Part shown: positions 16,257 through 25,015 of the stretch, piece after piece
Layout of the letters: each line of letters begins with the position of its first letter
How positions within the stretch are numbered: the first letter of the stretch is position 1
NCBI RefSeq assembly: GCF_016862315.1
Contig: NZ_BOMS01000146.1
Location: 1 to 64,000 of the forward strand
Reading direction: 5' to 3'
From: Actinoplanes palleronii
GTDB taxonomy: Bacteria; Actinomycetota; Actinomycetes; Mycobacteriales; Micromonosporaceae
DNA length: 64,000 nt
Notes under the pieces: generated by a model
Told to the model about the DNA's origin: nothing
Seen by the model: the letters and a program-made list of their open reading frames with translations, nothing else
Database searches by the model: none
Program-made: the position numbers and the translations under genes

Positions 16257-17372
16257 ATGTCGGTACCGGTTCTGATCGTCACGCACGGCGCGCACAGCCG
16301 GGCGCTCATCGCCGCGCTGACCCGGTTCCAGCCGTCCGCTGACGCGGCACCCCTGCAGATATCCGCGATACACGGCGTTTCTCCGGACGGCCTGGACTCC
16401 GGCGTGTTGGCGGTGGCCAATCGTACGATCACAAGCACCCGGCCGCGGGTCGTCGTCGAAGCGATCGACGATCCGGTGATGTCGCCGCGTCTGGCGGCGC
16501 ACGCGATCCGGCACGGCGCGTCGGTCGTGACCATGTCGGCGGCCCTGATCGGCGCCGCCGGCCGCGCCTTGCACGCGCTGGCCGCCGAGCACGGCGTCGG
16601 CTTCTACACCGAGGCGGCGCTGGGCTTCGACCTGCCGATCGGCGCCATCCTGCGCACGTCGCTGCCGGGTGACACCCTGCGATCGGTGATCGCCTTCCTG
16701 CCGGTGACTCCCCCACCGGCCCGCGCGGTGATGGCCCATCGGGCGGCCGCGTTGGCCTCGGCCGCGTTCCGGTCACCGACCACGGCGCACGACGTGGCGG
16801 TGGACGACGCGGCCGCGCCGCACACCGCACTGCGCCCACGCTGGGAACGACGCCTCGTGGTCGGCGCGACCCGGCGGGGCGGCACCGTCCACACCGAGGT
16901 CTTCCACGCCCTGCTGCCACCGACACACCCGATGGCGGCGGCGAGCGTGCGGTCCGGGTTCGTGGTGGAGGCGGCCGGGGCCGGCACCCTGGTCTTCACC
17001 TGTTCGCACCGCAGCTCCGCGGTCAGCGACTGGGCCCTGCACAGCGACCTCGCGCTGGCGACGCGCGCACCGGTGGCGTCGCCGTGGCCGTCGCCTCAGC
17101 ACGTCCGCGGTGGCCACACTCCGGCCGCCTATCTGGTCAGCTGTCCCGCGACCGGGCCGGCCGGCGTCCACGCCGTGATCACCGCCCTCGACCACCGGGA
17201 CATGACGATCCGGCAGCTGGAGAACAGCAGCGGCACCCTGCGCATGGTGGTGGACTCCCCGTCGCGTCAGGCGATCCGCACCGCGCTGGTCCCCCTCGGC
17301 CCGGCGCCGGTGGGCATCGAACGCCTGCAGGTCACCGGCGCCGGCGACCCGTCCACCTGGCTGCGCCTGTGA
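16257..17372 (+). CDS. Homoserine dehydrogenase-like protein with lost catalytic motifs and C-terminal ACT-like region
   Basis: A protein of 371 residues. Residues about 62-148 align by eye with homoserine dehydrogenase: RPRVVVEAIDD, RHGASVVTMSAALIG (family ANKALL), EHGVGFYTEAALGFDLPI (family LLYEAAVAGGIPI) and LPGDTLRSVIAFLPVTPP (family VNGTTN). Residues about 200-270 match the later HALLPPTHP/VSDW part, and 290-371 look like an ACT domain. The lysine of ANKALL, the glycine pair before IPI, the NGTTN loop and the whole D-x-G-x-D-x3-K active-site segment are absent, and the N-terminal GxGxxG is not recognisable. It is thus probably not a working homoserine dehydrogenase, and may be a regulatory or new-function paralogue. 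The ATG follows the cysD stop by two bases. Confidence 0.72.
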   Translation: MSVPVLIVTHGAHSRALIAALTRFQPSADAAPLQISAIHGVSPDGLDSGVLAVANRTITSTRPRVVVEAIDDPVMSPRLAAHAIRHGASVVTMSAALIGAAGRALHALAAEHGVGFYTEAALGFDLPIGAILRTSLPGDTLRSVIAFLPVTPPPARAVMAHRAAALASAAFRSPTTAHDVAVDDAAAPHTALRPRWERRLVVGATRRGGTVHTEVFHALLPPTHPMAAASVRSGFVVEAAGAGTLVFTCSHRSSAVSDWALHSDLALATRAPVASPWPSPQHVRGGHTPAAYLVSCPATGPAGVHAVITALDHRDMTIRQLENSSGTLRMVVDSPSRQAIRTALVPLGPAPVGIERLQVTGAGDPSTWLRL

Positions 17373-17899
17373 CCACCACCCGGGGGCACCTCGCGGCGAT
17401 CACCAGCCGACCGATGCTGATCGCGGTGCCCCGGCATCACGTCCTGGTCGTCGACGGGACCGGCGAGCGTGACGGTGCCCGGTTCCGGGCGGCGGCGAAG
17501 GCGCTCTACACCGCCTCGGCGGCGGTGCGCCGCGCGCTCGGTGCGTCGTACTCCCTGCCGCCGCCGGAGGGCGTGTGGCCGGACATCGGCTCGGCGTGGC
17601 GGTGGCAGCTGATGATGCGCCAGCCACCGCAGGTCACGGCCGACCTGGTGGCCCGGGTGGTCGCCGGTGACCTGGGGGTGCGGTGGGAGAGCCACGCGGA
17701 GACACTGTGCGCCCAGGCGTTGCACGTGGGCCCGTACCGCGAGGTGCGAACGACCGTCAACCGGATGCTGACCCACGTGGGAAAGCTCGGCTACGACATC
17801 GCCGAGGGCCACCACGAGATCTACCTGTCCAACCCCCAACGGACCGCCCCGGAGCGGCTCAAAACCGTGGTGCGCTACCCGGTCCACCGGCGGGGATGA
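17369..17899 (+). CDS. GyrI-like small-molecule-binding domain protein
   Basis: A protein of 176 residues. The C-terminal half has the features of the stand-alone actinobacterial GyrI-like family: ALHVGPYREVRTTVNRM, GYDIAEGHHEIYLS and RTAPERLKTVVRYPV. Such domains (SHS2 fold) bind small hydrophobic ligands, and some hydrolyse cyclopropanoid toxins. As last gene of the operon, with a GTG start overlapping the previous stop, it might bind or detoxify the pathway product. No DNA-binding domain is present. Confidence 0.8.
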   Translation: MTTTRGHLAAITSRPMLIAVPRHHVLVVDGTGERDGARFRAAAKALYTASAAVRRALGASYSLPPPEGVWPDIGSAWRWQLMMRQPPQVTADLVARVVAGDLGVRWESHAETLCAQALHVGPYREVRTTVNRMLTHVGKLGYDIAEGHHEIYLSNPQRTAPERLKTVVRYPVHRRG

Positions 17900-17900
17900 C

Positions 17901-17931
17901 CCCCGGCCTGCCACCTCGCGGCAGGCCGGGG
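17901..17931. terminator. Intrinsic terminator hairpin, bidirectional
   Basis: Perfect 12-bp stem CCCCGGCCTGCC / GGCAGGCCGGGG with a 7-base loop, followed by TTT. It lies 2 bp after the stop of the GyrI-like gene and between convergent genes, so it can stop both the 13-gene operon and the reverse-strand reductase operon. Confidence 0.85.
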
Positions 17932-17966
17932 TTTCGTCACGAGCCGGCCCCGCAGCTTCGCCGTGG

Positions 17967-19022
17967 TCAGGCGATCGGGGTGAGCGGGCTGATGAACCGG
18001 CTCGCATCACCGCCCAGCAGGCTCGGGCGGATCATGGCGTTGATGCCGTGCGGGACACCCAGGTCGACGGCGCTGACCTGGTCGAGTCGGGTGTACTGCT
18101 CGCCGGTAAGGGTCACCTGGAGCGCGCCGAGGTAGTCATCCAACTGGGCCGGGGTGCGCGGGCCGACGATCGGGACGATCGTCGCGGCGGTCCGCTCGTT
18201 GCGTTCGCGCAGCCAGGCCATGGACACTTGCGCGGCGCTCGCGCCGGTCTCCTCGGCGACCGCGAGGACGGTGTCTATGACGGCGGTCCGCTGGGTGGTG
18301 GATTCGGGGGTCACGAATCGACTGGGATCGGTCGCCCGGCCGTCCCCGCCGGTGCGGTACTTGCCAGTGAGCAGGCCGCCGGCCAGCGGCGACCACAGGT
18401 TCACGGCCAGTCCGAGCGCCTCGGCCATCGGGAGCAGTTCGCGCTCGGCAGTTCGCTCGATCAGGCTGTACTCGGTCTGGATACCGACGATCGGCGCCCA
18501 GCCGCGCAGGTCCGCCAGGGTGGCCGCGGCCGACACCTGCCACGCCGGGAAGTTCGACAACGCGACATGATGGATCTTCCCGGCGCGCACCAGGTCGTCC
18601 ATGCCGCGCACGATCTCGTCGATCGGCGTGACACCGTCGGGGAAGTGCACGAACAGCAGGTCGAGGTGATCGGTGCGCAGCCGTTTCAAGCTCGCCTCCA
18701 CCGAGGACACCAGGTTCTTGCGCCCGCTACCGGTCAGCGAGACGTGCGGTTGCGCCGTGTCGCTCGCGGCGTACTTGGTCGAGACGACGAAGTGGTCGCG
18801 ATCCGTGGTCAGCAGGTCGCCGAGGATCGTCTCGGACTCACCGGCCTGGTACATGCCCGCGGTATCCAGGAAGGTGCCGCCGGCTTCGGCGAACCGGTCG
18901 AAGATCGTACGGGCGTCCGCGGCGCCGGTGCCGCTGGCCCACGCCGTCCCGAAGTTTCCGGTGCCGAGCGCGTATTCGGAGACCCGCAGGCCCGACCGCC
19001 GGCCGAATGTGGTGTAGCGCAT
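17967..19022 (-). CDS. Aldo/keto reductase
   Basis: A protein of 351 residues, TIM-barrel NADPH-dependent oxidoreductase. The catalytic tetrad is visible: Asp in TFLDTAGMY, Tyr in the same segment, Lys in VVSTKYAA and His in LLFVHFPD. Late NADPH-binding residues are in AATIVPIVGPRTPAQLDD. The start is the ATG at 19022 with GGGAG upstream. It lies 13 bp downstream of the saccharopine-dehydrogenase-like gene, so the two are probably one operon controlled by the divergent TetR protein. Confidence 0.92.
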   Translation of the reverse strand: MRYTTFGRRSGLRVSEYALGTGNFGTAWASGTGAADARTIFDRFAEAGGTFLDTAGMYQAGESETILGDLLTTDRDHFVVSTKYAASDTAQPHVSLTGSGRKNLVSSVEASLKRLRTDHLDLLFVHFPDGVTPIDEIVRGMDDLVRAGKIHHVALSNFPAWQVSAAATLADLRGWAPIVGIQTEYSLIERTAERELLPMAEALGLAVNLWSPLAGGLLTGKYRTGGDGRATDPSRFVTPESTTQRTAVIDTVLAVAEETGASAAQVSMAWLRERNERTAATIVPIVGPRTPAQLDDYLGALQVTLTGEQYTRLDQVSAVDLGVPHGINAMIRPSLLGGDASRFISPLTPIA

Positions 19023-19035
19023 GAGTTTCTCCCGC

Positions 19036-20010
19036 TCAGAAATCAGTGATCGTGCTGTCGGCGATGGTCGTGGCGAATCCCGGGCCGAACGCCGAGGAGG
19101 GTGTCCGGAAGCCGGCGGGCTGCGGCCCGGCGAGCGCACGCCGCGCGGCAGCGACCGCCGAGAGCTGGGTGTACGTGTAGCCGGTCGGGGTCTCGATGAC
19201 CGAGCGGACGATGCTGCCGTCCGCGTCGGTGACCTCGGCGAGGGCCCAGTACCGGCCCTGCAGGCGCTCGGCCGCCGTCGGGCCCGCGGGCAGTTCGTCG
19301 CCGGGCGCGGGAATCGCGCCGTCGGAGCGCATGAACACCTCGACGTCGGCCAGCCCGGTCGAGTGCACGGCGGTGATGAGGTCACCCATCGGCACCGGGA
19401 CACAGTCCTCGGGACCCGCGCCGAAGTCGAAGGCCGCGGGCGCCGCGCCGGCCTTGCGCACGAGCTGCCCGCCGGAGCGCACCAACCCGATCAGGTCGGC
19501 GATCCCGGCGGCGCTGGCGACCGAGCCGCGGGAGAACCCTCCGGTCACCTTCAGGGCCACCCGGAGCCGGACCGGCCGGGGCGTCCGGGCCGCGGCGTGC
19601 ACGGCGACCGCGTCGCTCGGCACCACGTCCCAGCCGACGCCCGGCACCAGCATCACCCCGGCGTCGACGGCAGCCGCGGACCGCTCCTCGGCCAGTGCGA
19701 ACGTCGCGAACTCGGCGGAGGTGTCGAGGTAGTGCGCACCTTCGGCGACGCACGCGTCGATCAGTTGCCCGGCGGTGCGGCTGAACGGCCCGGCGACATT
19801 GAGCACGACCCGGGCGCCGCGCACCTCACCTCGTACGATCGCGGGGTTTTCCAAGGTGAAGACGCGGCCCGGAACGCCGAGGCGGTCCGCAAGCGCCTCG
19901 GTCTTGGCGCGGTCGCGGCCGGCGACCGTGATGTCCAGCCCGGCGCGGACGGCTTCCTCGGCGATCAGCTGCCCGGTGTACCCGGTGGCGCCGTAAATCA
20001 ACGTTTCCAT
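19036..20010 (-). CDS. Saccharopine dehydrogenase-like NAD(P)-binding reductase
   Basis: A protein of 324 residues. The N-terminal Rossmann motif IYGATGYTGQLIAEEAVRAG and following GRDRAKTEALADRLG identify the saccharopine dehydrogenase/trans-acting enoyl reductase family; NVAGPFSRTAGQLIDACV, HYLDTSAEF and VPGVGWDVVPSD are further family segments. Physiological substrate unknown. The ATG at 20010 is preferred; the frame continues 25 codons upstream but would run into the operator. Transcribed before the aldo/keto reductase. Confidence 0.85.
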   Translation of the reverse strand: METLIYGATGYTGQLIAEEAVRAGLDITVAGRDRAKTEALADRLGVPGRVFTLENPAIVRGEVRGARVVLNVAGPFSRTAGQLIDACVAEGAHYLDTSAEFATFALAEERSAAAVDAGVMLVPGVGWDVVPSDAVAVHAAARTPRPVRLRVALKVTGGFSRGSVASAAGIADLIGLVRSGGQLVRKAGAAPAAFDFGAGPEDCVPVPMGDLITAVHSTGLADVEVFMRSDGAIPAPGDELPAGPTAAERLQGRYWALAEVTDADGSIVRSVIETPTGYTYTQLSAVAAARRALAGPQPAGFRTPSSAFGPGFATTIADSTITDF

Positions 20011-20030
20011 GGCCCGACCGCAGCAGTAAC

Positions 20031-20055
20031 GGAGAGCATCTCTCCGTTCGGAGAG
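20031..20055. promoter_or_regulatory. TetR operator with three half-sites
   Basis: GGAGAG-CAT-CTCTCC (20031-20045) overlaps CTCTCCG-TT-CGGAGAG (20040-20055). Both are perfect inverted repeats sharing one arm. The site lies in the 91 bp between the divergent reductase operon and the TetR gene, where a TetR-family repressor would bind to control both. Confidence 0.75.
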
Positions 20056-20101
20056 GTGTGATCCATTCGGAGCGTTCCGTTTCACCCGCTAGGCTCGGCG
20101 G

Positions 20102-20704
20102 ATGGTGACAGCCGAGGCCTCCCAGGAACGAGCCGACTCCCGGCGCAAGCGCCTGCGCCTGATCGAGGCGGCTCGCTCGGCGATCGCCGAGCACGGCCTG
20201 CAAGCGTCGACGACCGACATCGTGGAACGCGCCGAGGTCGGCGTCGGGACGCTGTACCGGCGGTTCGGCTCCAAGGAGGCGCTGGTCGCCGACGTGCTGA
20301 TCGACGGCCTGGCGGAGATCCAGACGTGGGCCGACGCCGCGCTCATCGACGCCGACCCGTGGGCGGCCCTGTCCGGTTTCCTGTACGCCTTCACCGAAGC
20401 CCAGCTGGCCAACCTCGGGCTCGCGGAATTCACCAGTGGCCAGGCGCGCGAACTCCCGCCGGAGGTGGCCGAGCACGGCTCGCTGCTCGCAGCGGCCATC
20501 GACCGGCTGGTGCGCCGCGCCCAGGAACACGGCTCGTTGCGCGCCGACGTGACCTGGCGCGACCTGGTGCTGATCTCGATCGCCCCGATCGGCGGCGAGG
20601 AATGCCTCGGCGCCACGCGCGGCGAGAACCAGTGGCGCCGGACGATCACCATCGCGCTGGACGGACTTCGAGCTCCGGCGGCAAGCGCCTTGCCGCCGGA
20701 GTGA
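20102..20704 (+). CDS. TetR-family repressor
   Basis: A protein of 200 residues. The N-terminal helix-turn-helix is RLIEAARSAIAEHGLQASTT followed by VGVGTLYRRFGSKEALVADV (about residues 18-60); a helical ligand-binding domain follows. It is divergent from the reductase pair at 17967-20010, with a strong inverted-repeat operator between them, so those genes are its likely targets. The ligand is unknown. Confidence 0.9.
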   Translation: MVTAEASQERADSRRKRLRLIEAARSAIAEHGLQASTTDIVERAEVGVGTLYRRFGSKEALVADVLIDGLAEIQTWADAALIDADPWAALSGFLYAFTEAQLANLGLAEFTSGQARELPPEVAEHGSLLAAAIDRLVRRAQEHGSLRADVTWRDLVLISIAPIGGEECLGATRGENQWRRTITIALDGLRAPAASALPPE

Positions 20705-20726
20705 GTGCCGATCGCCCGGCCGGCTC

Positions 20727-21422
20727 CTACCAGGGAATGGTTCCGGTACGCCCCGAGTAGGTGCCGGTCGGCGCGGCGCCGCCCAGCGCGGCCAGCCGTA
20801 CGATCGGCTCGGCTCCCTCCCGCACGGTCTGGGCGGCCTGGTTGTTCGTGAAGTCGGTGGCGGTCGGCCCGGGGTCGGCCGCGTTGATCCGGATGCCGGG
20901 CAGCGCCTTGGCGTACTGCACGGTCAGCATGCCCACTGCGGCCTTGGACGAGGCATAGACCGGCAGCGCCCACTGGGCTTCGAAGCGGCCCGGGTCGGTC
21001 ACGATACCGAACGAGCCGAGCCCGCTGCCCACGTTGACGATGGCGGGCGCGTCCGCGGCTTCGAGCAGCGGCAGGAACGCCCTGGTCACCCGGACGATCC
21101 CGAAGACGTTGACGTCGTAGACGCGGCGCATGTCCTCAGCGGTGGCATCGGCAGCGCCGACCATGGCGTCGAAGACCCCGGCGTTGTTGATCAGTACGTC
21201 GAGCCGGTCCTCGTGCTCGGTGAGCATCGCGGCGGCCGCGGCGACCGAGGCGTCCGCGGCGACGTCCATCACCAGCAGGTGTGCGCCCAGCCGCTCGGCT
21301 GCCGCACGGCCCCGCGCTTCGTCCCGGGCGCCGAGGTAGACCTTGTGGCCGAGTCCGACGAGCCGGCGTGCCGTCTCGTAACCGAGCCCCTTGTTGCCGC
21401 CAGTGATCAATGTGATGGTCAT
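20727..21422 (-). CDS. Short-chain dehydrogenase (SDR)
   Basis: A protein of 231 residues with TGGNKGLGYETAR at the N-terminus, NNAGVFDA, NVGSGLGS and the YASSK catalytic motif. The sequence pattern is that of the small SDRs often found beside HTH regulators in actinobacteria. Its 3' end converges on the TetR gene (22 bp gap). The adjacent divergent HTH regulator at 21570 may control it. Substrate unknown. Confidence 0.88.
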   Translation of the reverse strand: MTITLITGGNKGLGYETARRLVGLGHKVYLGARDEARGRAAAERLGAHLLVMDVAADASVAAAAAMLTEHEDRLDVLINNAGVFDAMVGAADATAEDMRRVYDVNVFGIVRVTRAFLPLLEAADAPAIVNVGSGLGSFGIVTDPGRFEAQWALPVYASSKAAVGMLTVQYAKALPGIRINAADPGPTATDFTNNQAAQTVREGAEPIVRLAALGGAAPTGTYSGRTGTIPW

Positions 21423-21569
21423 GCGAGTCCCTTGTTCCGGAGGTCGGTGCAGCCCTGATCGGCTGACCGGACCGACTCTCCGCGCTCGCCGGCGCCGCAG
21501 GGTATGTCCCGCTCAACCTGGGAGTGCCAGGGCCAGGTGCGGCGACGGCCACGCACCTACGCTCGAGTC

Positions 21570-22442
21570 ATGGATACGACGAACGCGCTCGGCGACTTCC
21601 TGCGGGCCCGCCGCGCCGCGGTGTCACCCGGCGACGTGGGTCTGCCGCCCGGCACGCGCCGCCGCGTACCCGGGCTGCGCCGTGAGGAACTCGCGATGCT
21701 CGCCGGGGTCAGCCCGGACTACTACCTCCGCCTCGAGCAGGGCCGCGACCGCCGGCCGTCACCACAGGTCATCGCGGCGCTCGCCACCGCGTTGCGGCTC
21801 GACGAGGCCGCCGCGGCACACCTGCACGGCCTCGCGGCCCCGCCTGCGCGGTCTACGGTGCGCCACCGCGTGCAGCGGGTGCCGGCCGGAACCGCCCAGC
21901 TGGTCGACCAGCTGCCGTTGCCCGCCTACGTGGTGGGCAGCCACTTCGACGTCCTGACGTCGAACGCGATGGCGCGGGCGCTGTCGCCCAGCTTCAGCCG
22001 CGGCCGCAATCTGCTGCGTCAGCTGTTCCTCGACCCTGCCGATCAGGGGCTCTACCTCGACTGGGAGCGCATCACCGCGGAGTTGGTGGCCGGGTTGCGG
22101 TCAACGACCACCGCGGACCCGGGCGATCCACGACTCGCCGACCTGGTCGGTGAGCTCTCGCTGCGCAGCGAGAGGTTCAGCACGCTCTGGGCCCGCGCCG
22201 AGGTCTCGCACGGCCGGGACGGCGTCAGCCACCTCGACCACCCCCAGGTCGGCGAGCTGCACCTACGGCACGAGAAACTCGACGTCGGCGGCAGGGACGG
22301 CATGCAACTCGTCATCCATCACGCCATGCCGGGCACCGGTTCCGCGCAGGCGCTCGCCCTGCTCGGCACTCTCGCCGCGACCACCGAGCACGAACAGTCG
22401 CTCGCCACCGTCACCTACGACAGAGGACCAGACAACCGATGA
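21570..22442 (+). CDS. XRE-type HTH regulator with MmyB-like ligand domain
   Basis: A protein of 290 residues. The N-terminus has RVPGLRREELAMLAGVSPDY followed by YLRLEQGRDRRPSPQVIAAL, the hallmark of the MmyB-type HTH family. The C-terminal part (about 110-285) is the MmyB-like PAS-related ligand-binding domain, with FLDPADQGLYLDWE and HHEKL-like elements. MmyB of methylenomycin production is the named relative. The start is the ATG at 21570. It lies divergent from the SDR gene and is coupled to the VOC gene downstream by 4 bp. Confidence 0.9.
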   Translation: MDTTNALGDFLRARRAAVSPGDVGLPPGTRRRVPGLRREELAMLAGVSPDYYLRLEQGRDRRPSPQVIAALATALRLDEAAAAHLHGLAAPPARSTVRHRVQRVPAGTAQLVDQLPLPAYVVGSHFDVLTSNAMARALSPSFSRGRNLLRQLFLDPADQGLYLDWERITAELVAGLRSTTTADPGDPRLADLVGELSLRSERFSTLWARAEVSHGRDGVSHLDHPQVGELHLRHEKLDVGGRDGMQLVIHHAMPGTGSAQALALLGTLAATTEHEQSLATVTYDRGPDNR

Positions 22443-22816
22443 GCCGGATCACCCTCGGTGCGATCAACATGGAAGCTCAGGACCCCAGGAAGCTCGCCGC
22501 GTTCTGGGCGTCCGTCACCACCGCCGTCCCGTCGTTCAACGGTGACAGCGCCTACCTGCCGGCGGCCGGACCGGACGGCTTCGCCATGTTCTTCCAGCCC
22601 CGGACCGCGCCGCGCCCCGAACACCAGGCCGCCCACCTCGACCTGACCGTCGACTGGGGCACCCGGCAGGCGGAGGTCGAACGGCTCCTGACCCTCGGCG
22701 CCACCCACCGCTGGGACGTGCTGGACGAGTTCCCGCACGTGCGGTGGACCACCCTGGCCGACCCCGAGGGCAACCTCTTCTGCGTCGCCGAGCACCCACC
22801 GACCCCCGACCACTGA
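22439..22816 (+). CDS. VOC-superfamily (glyoxalase-like) protein
   Basis: A protein of 125 residues. One vicinal-oxygen-chelate unit pair: ITLGAINMEAQDPRKLAAFW at the N-terminus, AAHLDLTV in the middle and TLADPEGNLFCV near the end, where DPEGN is the common turn of the family. May be a lyase, dioxygenase or drug-binding protein. Translationally coupled to the HTH gene. Confidence 0.85.
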   Translation: MSRITLGAINMEAQDPRKLAAFWASVTTAVPSFNGDSAYLPAAGPDGFAMFFQPRTAPRPEHQAAHLDLTVDWGTRQAEVERLLTLGATHRWDVLDEFPHVRWTTLADPEGNLFCVAEHPPTPDH

Positions 22817-23045
22817 CCCCACCGGCGGTCAGTCCCACCAGAACGACCAGTGCCGGCTGCTCGCCTGCGCCCGCGCCGCGTCCGCCACCTCGCCGACCCG
22901 CTGCGCCAGATCGCCGCAGTAGACCATCTGCTCGATGGCGCAGCGAGCGCGAGAGGATCGGCGGGTGGCCGGGCCCCGCCAGCCCCTGCTGCTCTGGCAA
23001 GAAACGAGCGGCTCGCTCGGACAGATCGCGGCGCCTTGCCAAAGT

Positions 23046-23657
23046 TCAGGAGCCGTCGCGGACATCGGCGAGCCGGGTGCGGTCGAACGTCACTTCGGTG
23101 AACTCCGCGCTGGTGCCCGTGCCCCGCGGGGACTGGGCGAGCATGCCGATGCTGATCGACCGGGTATCCCCGGGCATCCCGAAATACCGGACCATCCGCC
23201 AGGACTGTCCGTCGCCGGAGGCGTGCAGGGCGAAGGCCCGGCCCAGCCGGCTGATCCTCAGGTGCACCCCGGTGGGCCCGATCGGCCAGCTGTTCACGTC
23301 GTCGGACGCACCGTCGCGCGTCACCACGCTCACCACTCGGGCCGTACCCTCGGGATCCATTTCGGCGCAGAGCTTGAACCAGTTGTCGTCGTCGAGGTAG
23401 CCGATCAGCACCCCGGAGTCGAAGACCTCCCGGAAGTCGACGATGACCCGGGCCGACAGCTGGAAGTCACCGTCGACCGCTGCGACGAAGCGTTCGGCGT
23501 CCGGCCGTTCCGCGGCGCCCGCAGGATCCAGGAAGAGATCCGACTTCGGTCCGCAGTGCAGCCTCGTTCCGCCGGCGACCGGCTCGGGGTCGGACGCGGT
23601 CGGCGGGCCCGCCCGGTGGAACGTTAGGGCGACCTCAGGAAAAGCGAGCGGTGACAC
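23046..23657 (-). CDS. DUF1349 (concanavalin-like) protein
   Basis: A protein of 203 residues. The sequence from DGDFQLSARVIVDF through SGVLIGYLDDDNWFKLCAEM to VSIGMLAQSP-like residues follows the DUF1349 beta-sandwich family, which resembles carbohydrate-binding concanavalin folds. No signal peptide, so it is likely cytoplasmic. It lies 13 bp after the MFS gene, so the pair is probably one operon under the LacI-type repressor. The 229 bp beyond its stop (22817-23045) hold no gene I can support. Confidence 0.78.
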   Translation of the reverse strand: MSPLAFPEVALTFHRAGPPTASDPEPVAGGTRLHCGPKSDLFLDPAGAAERPDAERFVAAVDGDFQLSARVIVDFREVFDSGVLIGYLDDDNWFKLCAEMDPEGTARVVSVVTRDGASDDVNSWPIGPTGVHLRISRLGRAFALHASGDGQSWRMVRYFGMPGDTRSISIGMLAQSPRGTGTSAEFTEVTFDRTRLADVRDGS

Positions 23658-23670
23658 AAGACCTCCTAGG

Positions 23671-24933
23671 TCATCCCGCGCCGGTCGGCACGGCGCGGCG
23701 CAGACGCACAGTGATCTGCTGCGAGAATCTGGTGCCGAGGCCGCAGAGCATGGCCGCCACGTACAGGGCGAGGATCGCGCCGAACAGCAGCTTCGGGGTG
23801 GCCTCGTAGAGCAGTGCCGCGACCAGCCCGCCGGGGATCGCCAGGATTCCCGCCAGGCTCTGCACCGCCGCGAAGAGATCCGCCCGGTCGTCGGGGTGCA
23901 CGCAGCTCACCACGAGGGCGTCGCGATACGACTCGAGCGCGAAGGTACCGATGCTGAACACGGCCACACCGGTCAGCAGCAGTCCCACCGCACCGGGTCC
24001 GGTGAACAGGAACACCACCCAGCCGGCGACGGTGACCACCGCCGAGTACACGGCAAGCCGGCCGGTGCTCGCGCGCCGTTCGAGCACCGGCATGACCACC
24101 AGGAAGCACAGGAGTGCGCCGCACGCCGCCACGGCCGGCACGAGCCCCACGACGATCCCGGAGAACCCCAGTTCCCGGGCCAGGTAGACGCTGAGGAGGA
24201 CGTTGATGTTCACCGCCGTGGTGCTGAACACGAAAAAGCCGACCACGCGGCGCAACGTGGCGTTGCGGAACGCCGACGCCAGCAGCCGGATGCTGTCCAG
24301 CACGCCCCGGAGCAGACCGGCCGACTGGTGCAGATCCATCGCCCGCACGCCAGCGGCGGTCTCATCGCTGTAGGCGTTGCGGATCAGGTTGTGGGCCAGC
24401 ATCGCGAGGGTGCCGAGGACGAACAGGACCCGGAACGTGGGCAGTTCGCCGTGGCGATCAGCGAAGTAGCCGACCGCCGGCACCAGCAGCCCGGCCAGCA
24501 GGATGATGACTTTGATCGCCGCGAAGATCCGCGGCCGCTGGCTCTCCTCGGAGTCCTCGGTGGCCAGCAGCCAGAAGGAGACGTTGACGACCTTCGAGGT
24601 GGCGTTGAGCAGGTAGCCGACCAGGAAGAACCAGAAGTTGTCGCTGATGGCCCAGATCGCCATCGGCGCGACCCAGGAGGTGACGTCGAAGAGGAACGTC
24701 GCCCGTTTGCGGCCGAGCCGGTTGGTGACGACGCCGGCCAGCACCTGGATGACGGCGGCCATGTACAGGTTGACCGAGATGACCAGGCCGATCTCGACCG
24801 TTGACAGACCCACGTCCTTCATGAACAGCGGCAGGTAGAACAGCGCCGCGGTACCGAAGATCGCCCACAGCGGCTCGGTGAGAATGGAGGTGCGCGCGTT
24901 GCGGTGCAGGCCGGACAGGCCGAGCGTGGTCAC
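23671..24933 (-). CDS. MFS transporter
   Basis: A protein of 420 residues with about 12 transmembrane segments. The loop between segments 2 and 3 has VTNRLGRKRATFLFD, the MFS signature region. Substrate is not evident; a divergent LacI-type regulator and a DUF1349 partner suggest a sugar or glycoside. Transcribed with the DUF1349 gene. Confidence 0.87.
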   Translation of the reverse strand: MTTLGLSGLHRNARTSILTEPLWAIFGTAALFYLPLFMKDVGLSTVEIGLVISVNLYMAAVIQVLAGVVTNRLGRKRATFLFDVTSWVAPMAIWAISDNFWFFLVGYLLNATSKVVNVSFWLLATEDSEESQRPRIFAAIKVIILLAGLLVPAVGYFADRHGELPTFRVLFVLGTLAMLAHNLIRNAYSDETAAGVRAMDLHQSAGLLRGVLDSIRLLASAFRNATLRRVVGFFVFSTTAVNINVLLSVYLARELGFSGIVVGLVPAVAACGALLCFLVVMPVLERRASTGRLAVYSAVVTVAGWVVFLFTGPGAVGLLLTGVAVFSIGTFALESYRDALVVSCVHPDDRADLFAAVQSLAGILAIPGGLVAALLYEATPKLLFGAILALYVAAMLCGLGTRFSQQITVRLRRAVPTGAG

Positions 24934-25015
24934 CGGCGATCACCGCTTTCGTCGGACGTCAGGGCGTGCACATGCGGCACGCCGGGCACCGCCCCGGCTC
25001 GTCCGGGAACGCTCA

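Noticed and set aside
22829..23065. 78-codon reverse-strand frame ending SSRHWSFWWD, between the VOC and DUF1349 genes
   Set aside because: The last 30 residues look protein-like, but there is no ribosome site, no family, and the upstream half is not coherent; at most a remnant.
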